Source of the DNA: Pseudoflavonifractor sp.
GTDB taxonomy: Bacteria; Bacteroidota; Bacteroidia; Bacteroidales; Muribaculaceae
Assembly: GCA_023667145.1 (NCBI GenBank)
Contig: JAMPAQ010000001.1
Span: forward strand, 352,505-416,504
Direction: 5' to 3'
Length of the DNA stretch: 64,000 nt
A program made the position numbers and the translations under genes. Shown here piece after piece: positions 44,400-51,710 of the stretch. Positions within the stretch are counted from its first letter, which is position 1; each line of letters opens with the position of its first letter. Below the pieces are notes generated by a model that did not search any database, was not told the DNA's origin, and saw only the letters and a program-made list of their open reading frames with translations.

Positions 44400-45359
44400 T
44401 TATTCGTTATCTTTGACTACCCTTTTTCCGTCAAACTCCCTGACAAAATAGACGGGACGCTGCTTTGTCTCAGTGAATATGCGACCAATATACTCGCCGA
44501 GTATGCCGAGAAACAGCAGTTGCAATCCACCGAGAAAGAGTATCGACACTATGATTGTGGGATATCCGGCGACAGGTTCACCGACAGCGACCACCTTGAT
44601 GATGACATATACAAGGTAGAGCAGCGCGAGTGCCGATATGACAGTTCCGACGGCTGTAGCGATGCGCAGCGGTGCCGAGGTATAGGATGTGATGCCCTCG
44701 ATTGCGAGGTTGAACAGCTTGAAGAAGTTCCACTTAGTCGTGCCGGCCGCACGATCCTCCTGCTTGAACGGGACACCCTTTTTCTTGAAGCCCACGTAGC
44801 AGTACATTCCTTTTGTGTATCGGTTGGACTCGCGCATGGACTTGAGCGCGTCAATGCACATGCGGTCAAGCAGACGGAAGTCGCCCGTATTCTCAAGGAC
44901 GGGTATCTTGGTGCTCTTTTGCAGCAGACGGTAATAAGCGAGCGACAAGGTCTTGCGCAGCCACGGTTCCTTGCCGCGTGTGAGTCGCTGGCCGTAGATG
45001 TCATCGTAGCCCTCCTCCCATGCCGCAATCATCTCGGGAATCACTTCAGGCGGATGTTGCAGGTCAGAGTCCATTATTACCGTGCAGTCCCCGGTCACGT
45101 AGTCAAAACCGGCCATCATCGCTATCTCCTTGCCAAAGTTGCGCGAGAGGTCGATGTAGTGGAATCGAGGATCGGCTTGCTGTATCCTTGCTGCCGCGAG
45201 GAGACTGCGGTCAGAACTGCCGTCATTGACGAGCATCACCTCCCAATCATATTGGCCCATGGAGTCCATGACTGCCGCGAGCCGCGTGAATAGCTGCGGT
45301 AGCACCTCTTCCTCGTTGTAAAAGGGAATCAGTACCGATATCTTTTTCTTTCTATCCAT
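44400..45359 (-). CDS. Family 2 glycosyltransferase, GtrB/DPM-like, copy A
   Basis: A 319-residue protein. The catalytic GT-A domain (ISVLIPFYNEEEVLPQLF at the start, the aspartates of VIMDSDLQHPPEV, and ENTGDFRLLDR) is followed by two C-terminal membrane helices (~235-310). Members transfer a sugar from a nucleotide sugar to undecaprenyl phosphate, as GtrB or dolichol-phosphate mannose synthase do. It starts 4 bases after the DUF6056 gene, so the two are an operon. A close paralogue lies at 47157. Confidence 0.93.
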   Translation of the reverse strand: MDRKKKISVLIPFYNEEEVLPQLFTRLAAVMDSMGQYDWEVMLVNDGSSDRSLLAAARIQQADPRFHYIDLSRNFGKEIAMMAGFDYVTGDCTVIMDSDLQHPPEVIPEMIAAWEEGYDDIYGQRLTRGKEPWLRKTLSLAYYRLLQKSTKIPVLENTGDFRLLDRMCIDALKSMRESNRYTKGMYCYVGFKKKGVPFKQEDRAAGTTKWNFFKLFNLAIEGITSYTSAPLRIATAVGTVISALALLYLVYVIIKVVAVGEPVAGYPTIIVSILFLGGLQLLFLGILGEYIGRIFTETKQRPVYFVREFDGKRVVKDNE

Positions 45360-45363
45360 ATTG

Positions 45364-46908
45364 TCAATCTTCAGATTTGTCGTCTATCATCTCGATCTCG
45401 TGGTGCAAGAACGGATACCCGTTCTCAATCATGACCTTGTAATTATCAGTCTCATAGAGCGGTTCGCTTATCTCTATGGAAGAATGGCGCAAAGTCCTGA
45501 CGTAACCCATAGCTCTGAACGAGAGGTCATACATGAACACAGCTGGTTTCTCCTTTGACTGCACTATCAGGAATCGCGACGGAGTGTACATCCGCACAAA
45601 GTTAGGCACACTGTCGGGAGCTATATCGGCCAATTCCGATGGTAATACGGTTATTGGCTTTTTCAGGCCATTCTTAAGCACGAAGCAGTCTTTATGGTGG
45701 GTAAACAAGTCTTGGCTCATGGGATTGGACGCGTCTACATATATGAGGCCATCGGGCGATGACAGGTATTGGTTCTCAATCTCTGTCAGATACTCCTTGT
45801 GGCGTGACTGGCCTATATACTTGTTGTATAGTGGTTGCAGTGTGTATAGGATGATGACTACAGATATGACGTTACGTATCAGTCCTTTGGGTAGCATCCT
45901 GAGGGTGAGTAGCATGATAAACAGTATCATGCCGAAATACTGGTTCCAAGACCGGCTACCGATGACAAAAAGAAAGCATACGACGGTTGCGAGGGCGCTC
46001 CACAGAAAGAAATTGTCATTAAACTGTCTGCGATTGAATCCCTTGGACACCAAGGTCACGATAAGCAGGAATGTGAGTGGAATGGAGAAGTATGCACGTG
46101 CGATGACAAGGTATTGCAGCAGCCTGAACGGCAGGCTGCCGCCTCCCGCGCTTCCACTGCGTGACAATGTGCCGGGCGCGAGACAATCAGCGAGACACCC
46201 GATGCCAAAGGATATAGCCATCACCCATTCGGCTGTCGTGAAACGGAAACGCTTCTTAACAAGCATGATGAACAGTGCTCCGCAGACACCGATGTTGACA
46301 GCCTCCTGACCGTTACCGGCGATGAGGCTCAACAGGCTCAGCATGATAAGAGGGAAGATGCCCGTAGTGTCCCTCATGCGCCGGAACAGCAATACCCAGC
46401 CAAGAGTCAGGGTGAACATCCACACATAGTTGATTTGGACTGCCGGTCCTGAGGGCATCAACGCGAGAATATACAATGACAGCGCCACGGCCAGGCAAAG
46501 CGCGGGCAGGTCAGTCAGCTTTTTGCCGCACACCCTCATGAACAGCACTATGAACAACGGCCACACCAGTGCATTGCACACGGCAAATGCCGGATTCCCC
46601 AGCAGCCCACAAAACAAAATGACAAAGAAATGAGCGACGTATCTGCCAGTCTGTAGTATGTAATTATCATTTCCGGCATATATTACGTCCCAAAATGAAG
46701 TGACGGGTTTGTGTTCCATAAGTGGAACTATATGGCTGTACATGTAGGGATAGTGTCCATATACAATATTATCGCCAAACCAAAATTCTGATGACTCAAG
46801 TAAAAAAACTATGAAGGCAAGTAGTATCAGTATCGCGATTGACGTAAGTTTATGGCAGCGATAGCCATATTTCTGCTGATTTCGTTTATAATCGATGAAT
46901 TGTATCAT
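45364..46908 (-). CDS. DUF6056-type multi-spanning membrane protein, possibly a glycosyltransferase
   Basis: A 514-residue protein from ATG 46908 with about ten to eleven membrane helices. The first follows at residues ~22-45, then an extracytoplasmic loop with GDNIVYGHYPYMYSHIVP and TGRYVAHFFVILFCGLLG. The profile matches DUF6056 and GT-C-like polyprenol-sugar-dependent glycosyltransferases such as GtrC. The C-terminal 130 residues are a soluble domain. It pairs with the GtrB-like gene 4 bases downstream, which could supply polyprenyl-sugar. No GtrA flippase is visible nearby. Confidence 0.78.
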   Translation of the reverse strand: MIQFIDYKRNQQKYGYRCHKLTSIAILILLAFIVFLLESSEFWFGDNIVYGHYPYMYSHIVPLMEHKPVTSFWDVIYAGNDNYILQTGRYVAHFFVILFCGLLGNPAFAVCNALVWPLFIVLFMRVCGKKLTDLPALCLAVALSLYILALMPSGPAVQINYVWMFTLTLGWVLLFRRMRDTTGIFPLIMLSLLSLIAGNGQEAVNIGVCGALFIMLVKKRFRFTTAEWVMAISFGIGCLADCLAPGTLSRSGSAGGGSLPFRLLQYLVIARAYFSIPLTFLLIVTLVSKGFNRRQFNDNFFLWSALATVVCFLFVIGSRSWNQYFGMILFIMLLTLRMLPKGLIRNVISVVIILYTLQPLYNKYIGQSRHKEYLTEIENQYLSSPDGLIYVDASNPMSQDLFTHHKDCFVLKNGLKKPITVLPSELADIAPDSVPNFVRMYTPSRFLIVQSKEKPAVFMYDLSFRAMGYVRTLRHSSIEISEPLYETDNYKVMIENGYPFLHHEIEMIDDKSED

Positions 46909-46994
46909 TGTATGATGATTTATCTTGGTCGTTACTATAACGTCGTCATTGTTGACCCGGAATATGTGATTGTATGGGGGATTAAAAAGAAAAA

Positions 46995-47091
46995 GGGTAA
47001 GCTGACTACATCGCACCGCTACAACCCGGTACCGTTGCTTCCGTCAGGATCTGGCGGGGTTCCCGGGGAGCTGGTCGTGTAGGACTTACCC
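46995..47091 (-). ncRNA. ffs: Signal recognition particle RNA (small bacterial type)
   Basis: A 97-base RNA on the minus strand. The ends pair (GGGTAAG with CTTACCC), as does CTACA/TGTAG just inside. The apical part is domain IV: UCC-UGAC-GGA stem with a URRC-type tetraloop, a symmetric internal loop CAGA/AGCA (47048-47051 and 47038-47041), and the AACCC/GGGTT stem, as in 4.5S RNA. The 3' stem is followed by a T-rich run (TTTTTCTTTTT) that acts as terminator. A strong promoter starts 5 bases before its first base. With Ffh it targets membrane proteins. I recognise it from structure and motif, not from a search. Confidence 0.87.
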
Positions 47092-47096
47092 GACCA

Positions 47097-47127
47097 CAAA
47101 GGTACGCATTTTTTTCTTTTTTCCAAA
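47097..47127 (-). promoter_or_regulatory. Promoter of the SRP RNA gene
   Basis: On the minus strand TTTG (47124-47127), 19 bases and TACCTTTG (47097-47104). The RNA's first G lies 6 bases downstream of the -7 element, which fits the expected start. Confidence 0.85.
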
Positions 47128-47156
47128 CACTGACTGCAAAAACGCAAAAACACGCT

Positions 47157-48101
47157 TTATTGTATCAGGATTTGGTTGCCGTTGTATTCTTGCGGGATAT
47201 AAATGGGACGATGTTTGGATTCCATAAATATGCGGGAGATATATTCCCCGATGACTCCCAAGCATATCAATTGCACTCCTCCAATAAAAAATATTGCGAC
47301 AATCAACGTTGGGAAACCCGTCACGGAATCGCCCCAAATTACTGCTTTTATAAAGTAAAAGGCCATCAAGATGAATGATATCAAGGATACTATGGCACCC
47401 ATAATGCTGGCTAATCGCAGCGGTAATGTGGTAAAGGATACCAGACCCTCTATGGCAAGGCCAAACAGTTTCCAGAAATTCCATGAAGATTTGCCGGCGA
47501 CCCTATCGCCTCGGTCAAATTCGATAGAACACTTATTGTATCCGATGTAACAGAATAGTCCTTTTGTATATCGTTCTGATTCCCTGATGCGTTTAAGCGC
47601 TTCAATGCATTTACGGTCAAGAAGCCGGAAGTCCCCGACATTCTCAAGGATATCAATATCCGTACTCTTCTGGAGTATCCTGTAAAATGCCAGCGATAGT
47701 TTACGCCTGAGCCATGATTCTTCGCCTCGCGACCTGCGTTTGGCATAGACATCATCATATCCCTCATTCCATTTGTCAAGCATCTCCCAAATCAAGGATG
47801 GGGGATCCTGCAAGTCGGCATCCATTATAATGACACAATCGCCGGTCGCGAAATCAAAACCGGCAAGCATGGCCTTTTCTTTCCCAAAGTTTCGTGAAAG
47901 ACTTACATAGGATATTCGTGGGTCTTTTAGTCTGAGATTCCGTATTATTTCTAACGTGTTATCTCGTGAGCCATCGTTTATAAATAGCACTTCCCATATA
48001 TACTCATCTGACGAGTCCATCAAGCGGCATAACTCATCATATAAGATTGGCAAAGAGTCCTGCTCGTTGTAGCAAGGGATCATTATTGTAACCTTTCGCA
48101 T
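47157..48101 (-). CDS. Family 2 glycosyltransferase, GtrB/DPM-like, copy B
   Basis: A 314-residue paralogue of copy A with the same design: TIMIPCYNEQDSLPILYDEL, VIIMDADLQDPPSLIW, ENVGDFRLLDRKCIEAL, and two C-terminal helices. It is more AT-rich than its neighbours and copy A, so it may have been acquired separately, or duplicated long ago. I start at ATG 48101; a TTG nine bases upstream is less likely. Its promoter is at 48168-48199. Confidence 0.93.
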   Translation of the reverse strand: MRKVTIMIPCYNEQDSLPILYDELCRLMDSSDEYIWEVLFINDGSRDNTLEIIRNLRLKDPRISYVSLSRNFGKEKAMLAGFDFATGDCVIIMDADLQDPPSLIWEMLDKWNEGYDDVYAKRRSRGEESWLRRKLSLAFYRILQKSTDIDILENVGDFRLLDRKCIEALKRIRESERYTKGLFCYIGYNKCSIEFDRGDRVAGKSSWNFWKLFGLAIEGLVSFTTLPLRLASIMGAIVSLISFILMAFYFIKAVIWGDSVTGFPTLIVAIFFIGGVQLICLGVIGEYISRIFMESKHRPIYIPQEYNGNQILIQ

Positions 48102-48167
48102 GTTGTTCAATGTGTTTTCAGTTTACACTGTGTTGGGTTAATTTAATCTTGACTATAGGTAGTTTGA

Positions 48168-48199
48168 CAAAGTTACAAAATTTTCCCAAAAGTCAGCAA
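48168..48199 (-). promoter_or_regulatory. Promoter of glycosyltransferase copy B
   Basis: On the minus strand TTG (48197-48199), 21 bases and TAACTTTG (48168-48175). The leader to ATG 48101 is about 60 bases. Confidence 0.68.
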
Positions 48200-48272
48200 T
48201 CTGTTTTTGGTCACCCACATAAATTAGTATTCGGAAACATATGGTCTGCGTAATGTCGGGGTGGGCGGTGGG

Positions 48273-49313
48273 TTATCGGAGGTGATAGAGGCGGGTGGCG
48301 TCGTGGCGGGGGAGGACGACGAGCTGCACGGCGGACTCGCGGTCGGCAGGGGTGTCGCAGCCTGTGCCGACGCTGATTCTGGCTCTGACGAGGGCTGTCT
48401 CGACAGTCTCACGTGCCTTTTCGGGCGTGTTGTTCTCGTGGCTTAGGTGACAGAGGAAGATGTAGCGCAGTCTCTCGGTCCATGTTCCGGCGACAAACCG
48501 TGCCGTAACGGCATTGTCAAGGTGGCCGTTGAGGGCGTTTATACGGGCCTTGAGATGTTCGGGATACGGGCCATGTATGAGCATCTCCGAGTCATAATTG
48601 GCCTCAATGACCATGAAATCAGCTTGGCGCAGGTAATGGCCGGCGCGGTCTGATATGCAGCCGAGGTCGGTAGCCACTGCCATCGTCCGCGGCCCATGTT
48701 CTATGAAAAATCCCGCGTTGTCTGTCCCGTCGTGCATCACCTCAAAGGCCGTCACCGTAAACCGTCCTATCTTAAACGGTATCTCCTTGTATATCGGCGT
48801 ATGATAGTCCTTGATGCGGCGCGATATGTTGTGCCGCCGCAGCAATCCTCCCAACACTCTCGGGGTGCAGTAGAGCGGAATGTGTCCATGCTTCCTGACT
48901 ATGTTGTAGGCATACTGGGTATGGTCGCGGTGGTCATGGGTCAGCAACAGCCCGCGCAAGCGCTCCTGGGGTATGCCGTTGTCGTGCAGTGCCTCAAGCA
49001 CGCGCACCGTCTCCACACCCGCGTCAATGAGAAATCCCTCCTCGTCATTGCCTATATAGTAGCAGTTACCGCTGCTACCGCTTCCGAAGCTCATGAAATA
49101 TATCCTGTTGCCATCGACATCAAGGGTCACGGGGGCATCAATGGCATCATCATCCACCTCGCGCCCTGGAGCGCGGTTGCCGCCCGACAGCAAGACGCGC
49201 TCGGCGTGGCGGGCGATGTCGGGGTGTATGGGCAAGCGGGAGGCACCGATGTTGTCGATGTCGTCAAACAGACTCGGGAGGTCTACCGATGATAGTTTGT
49301 TGCGGCGTGCCAT
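48273..49313 (-). CDS. MBL-fold metallo-hydrolase
   Basis: A 346-residue protein. The metallo-beta-lactamase fold begins about residue 75 (FMSFGSGSSGNCYYIG), with the zinc-binding THDHRDHTQ motif, AFEVMHDGTDNAGFF and FLCHLSHENN. The style is YycJ/WalJ-like. The ~70 N-terminal residues have no clear domain. Such enzymes are nucleases or phosphodiesterases. It follows the RsmI-like gene by 6 bases, so they form an operon. Confidence 0.87.
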   Translation of the reverse strand: MARRNKLSSVDLPSLFDDIDNIGASRLPIHPDIARHAERVLLSGGNRAPGREVDDDAIDAPVTLDVDGNRIYFMSFGSGSSGNCYYIGNDEEGFLIDAGVETVRVLEALHDNGIPQERLRGLLLTHDHRDHTQYAYNIVRKHGHIPLYCTPRVLGGLLRRHNISRRIKDYHTPIYKEIPFKIGRFTVTAFEVMHDGTDNAGFFIEHGPRTMAVATDLGCISDRAGHYLRQADFMVIEANYDSEMLIHGPYPEHLKARINALNGHLDNAVTARFVAGTWTERLRYIFLCHLSHENNTPEKARETVETALVRARISVGTGCDTPADRESAVQLVVLPRHDATRLYHLR

Positions 49314-49319
49314 GGATCG

Positions 49320-50030
49320 TCACCTGTTGTATAGCAGGAATATAGTCGGTGTCTTGTCATAATTATACTCCGTGCGCGCCCATTCCGACAGCTCACGCGT
49401 CACTATCGACTCGCGGCTGCATGATATGTCTGAGGCCACACAAAGCAGCATGGACGGCGGCAACGTGCGGCACAGCTCGGCTATCAGCCGGTTATTGCGG
49501 TAGGGGGTCTCGATGAATATCTGGGTCTGGCGTTCATGGATGATGCGGCGTTCCATCTCCCGAAGCGCCGACAGCCGCGCACGCGACTCTATCGGCAGGT
49601 AGCCACGGAACGCGAAACTCTGTCCATTGAATCCCGATCCCATCAATCCCATAAGGATGCTCGACGGCCCCACGAGCGGTACCACACGATAGCCGCGCCG
49701 CTGCGCTATCGCAACGACATCAGCTCCAGGATCGGCTATCGCGGGACAGCCAGCCTCCGATAGCACTCCGATGGACTCCCCGGCCTCCATCGGTGCCAGC
49801 ATGGCCGGGACATCAGTGGCGACGGTATGCTCATCGAGAGTCGCGAATGTCAGCGAGTCAATGTCAATCGAACGGTCCATCGCCTTGAGCGCACGGCGTG
49901 CCGACCTCACATTCTCGACAATAAAATGCCGTAGGCCGCGCACAACCTCTATGTTGTACTGCGGAAGCACCCTGTCGGGCTTGCTGTCGCCCATCGGGAC
50001 GGGAATAAGGTATAAGGCAGGTGCGCTCAT
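49320..50030 (-). CDS. Tetrapyrrole-methylase-fold SAM-dependent methyltransferase, RsmI-like
   Basis: A 236-residue protein of the RsmI family: an N-terminal LYLIPVPMGD, ESIGVLSEAGCPAIADPGAD with the SAM loop, RVVPLVGPSSILMGLMGSG and IFIETPYRNNRLI. RsmI 2'-O-methylates C1402 of 16S rRNA. This shorter form is common in Bacteroidales beside or in place of full-length RsmI, so the exact target is uncertain. Confidence 0.88.
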   Translation of the reverse strand: MSAPALYLIPVPMGDSKPDRVLPQYNIEVVRGLRHFIVENVRSARRALKAMDRSIDIDSLTFATLDEHTVATDVPAMLAPMEAGESIGVLSEAGCPAIADPGADVVAIAQRRGYRVVPLVGPSSILMGLMGSGFNGQSFAFRGYLPIESRARLSALREMERRIIHERQTQIFIETPYRNNRLIAELCRTLPPSMLLCVASDISCSRESIVTRELSEWARTEYNYDKTPTIFLLYNR

Positions 50031-50066
50031 GGTCTGGGTCTATGAATCGGTATCGGAGAGGTAACA

Positions 50067-50098
50067 CAAAGTTACAAAATTCCCTCCAATCTGACAAA
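50067..50098 (-). promoter_or_regulatory. Promoter of the RsmI-like gene
   Basis: On the minus strand TTTG (50095-50098), 20 bases and TAACTTTG (50067-50074), a full match to the Bacteroidota promoter. Leader about 30 bases. Confidence 0.75.
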
Positions 50099-50149
50099 TA
50101 CCCGCCACACATCCTGCAACACGGCATCCTCGCCACGGGGGCTATTTCA

Positions 50150-51109
50150 TCAGGATTTCTGCGTTGTGGGGGCGGAAGTTGTCGTGTTAGCGGCCTTTTG
50201 GCGGCGCTTCTTGCCAATATTGGTCAACACCATGCCGACAATGATTATGCCCATTGCCACGACCTGCATCCACCGCAGCCGGTCGAGTCCCATCAACACA
50301 GCCGAGATTGTGGCAAATACCGGCAGCAGATATTGGTAAAGCGACACCAATTCCGAACCAATCCACTTGATAGCCGGTTGGACGAGAAAGTAGGCAAGAA
50401 ACGTCGGGCAAAACAGGATGAAGCCAATCTCGACCCACGGCATGGTCTTGTCGGTATGCACGATTGGCATATCCTCCATCCCCGGGACAAGCAACAATGC
50501 CGGGATGGCGGCAAACAGAAACACCCACCTCAGCATGGTTACGGGACGGTAGGTGTGGCTCGGCTTCTCAAGTATGACAAGATAGAACGCATAGCATATC
50601 GTCGACGCCACGGCAAGAACGTTGCCCAACACGTTGTCGCTGCCGGCCCTTGAGCCGCTACCCGAATCCAGTATCACAATCGCCGCGCCGACAAACGACA
50701 CCACAATCCCGGCATACTCAATCAGCGACGGTCGGCGATGCTCGAACAGTACGCCCATCAATATCACGAACACCGGGGGCAACGTCATGATAATCGAGAT
50801 GTCGATAGGATTGCCATATTTAAGCGACATCACAAAGAGGTAGATGAACGCGAACAGCCCGATGCCTCCACCCAATATCAGTTTCAGCCAATCCTGACGT
50901 GCTATCGCGGCGCATTTGACAAACAGTGATGCTATCCAGAACAGCGCGCAACCGCCGATGAGCCTCACCACAGTGATTCCCTCTGATGTCATCCACTCGG
51001 GTATCAGCGCCTTGGTCACCGACACATTGACACCCCAGAATATCGCGGCAAGCAGTATGCACGCGTTGCCGATCATAAAACCGGCATTACCATTATTTTT
51101 TCCAATCAT
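50150..51109 (-). CDS. EamA/DMT-family transporter
   Basis: A 319-residue membrane protein with ten predicted helices in two EamA halves; the first half has GVNVSVTKALIPEWM and PIDISIIMTLPPVFVILMGVL, the second TICYAFYLVILEK and SLYQYLLPVFATISAVLMGL. It likely exports a small metabolite; substrate unknown. A Lys/Arg-rich tail (GKKRRQKAAN) lies on the cytoplasmic side. It follows folK on the same strand, 81 bases away, and no promoter is evident between them. Confidence 0.9.
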   Translation of the reverse strand: MIGKNNGNAGFMIGNACILLAAIFWGVNVSVTKALIPEWMTSEGITVVRLIGGCALFWIASLFVKCAAIARQDWLKLILGGGIGLFAFIYLFVMSLKYGNPIDISIIMTLPPVFVILMGVLFEHRRPSLIEYAGIVVSFVGAAIVILDSGSGSRAGSDNVLGNVLAVASTICYAFYLVILEKPSHTYRPVTMLRWVFLFAAIPALLLVPGMEDMPIVHTDKTMPWVEIGFILFCPTFLAYFLVQPAIKWIGSELVSLYQYLLPVFATISAVLMGLDRLRWMQVVAMGIIIVGMVLTNIGKKRRQKAANTTTSAPTTQKS

Positions 51110-51190
51110 AGAGTTTGTCTTTATTACCTCAACACCCCGGGATAGCTTTTGGTTTCCGGCGAGGCAATAACGACAGTGGACACGCTACTG

Positions 51191-51679
51191 CTATGGCAAC
51201 CTTGCAAGCATCTCACGGGGAGTCAGCCCGAGCAGCGGATGCCGCCACGCCGGGGCGAGTTCGGCCATCGGGACAAGGACAAACCGCCGCAGGTGCATCC
51301 TCGGATGGGGTAACGTCAGGCTTGGGGTATCCGTGACCACAGACCGCGCTCCTGTTCCATCCATGACATCACACGCTATCAGGTCTATGTCTATAGCCCG
51401 GTCGACATACGACCCGTCTGGTCGGCGGTGGGACGACGGATTTATCTCCCGCTCGATGGCGAGCAGCCGCTCAAGCAGTTCCTCGGGTGCCATTGGCGTA
51501 TCTACGGCCACGCCGAGGTTAAGGAACAGGTTGTCCGACTCGTAGCCCCACGGCTCACTCTCGATGTAGACCGAGCGACGCACCGGGCCGCTCAGCCGTT
51601 CAATAAGGGCGACCGCCCGCTCTATGAGAGCATGACGGTCGCCCATGTTTGAACCTATGTTGATATATGCCGTAATCAT
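51191..51679 (-). CDS. folK: 2-amino-4-hydroxy-6-hydroxymethyldihydropteridine diphosphokinase
   Basis: A 162-residue protein with the HPPK signatures YINIGSNMGDR, SEPWGYESDNLFLNL, AIDIDLIACD and LPHPRMHLRRFVLVPMAELA. It pyrophosphorylates the pterin in folate synthesis. I use ATG 51679, which gives MITAYINIGSN, the family-typical beginning; a GTG upstream at 51691 is less likely. It lies 31 bases downstream of infB and is probably its operon neighbour. Confidence 0.95.
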   Translation of the reverse strand: MITAYINIGSNMGDRHALIERAVALIERLSGPVRRSVYIESEPWGYESDNLFLNLGVAVDTPMAPEELLERLLAIEREINPSSHRRPDGSYVDRAIDIDLIACDVMDGTGARSVVTDTPSLTLPHPRMHLRRFVLVPMAELAPAWRHPLLGLTPREMLARLP

Positions 51680-51710
51680 GACCCGTGTCACTTCAGGCGG
51701 CCAAAATCAA

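Noticed and set aside
44520-45293. A 257-residue open frame on the plus strand inside the glycosyltransferase copy A gene
   Set aside because: It lies entirely antisense to a clear GT2 gene, has no recognisable domain, and such frames are common in GC-rich coding DNA.
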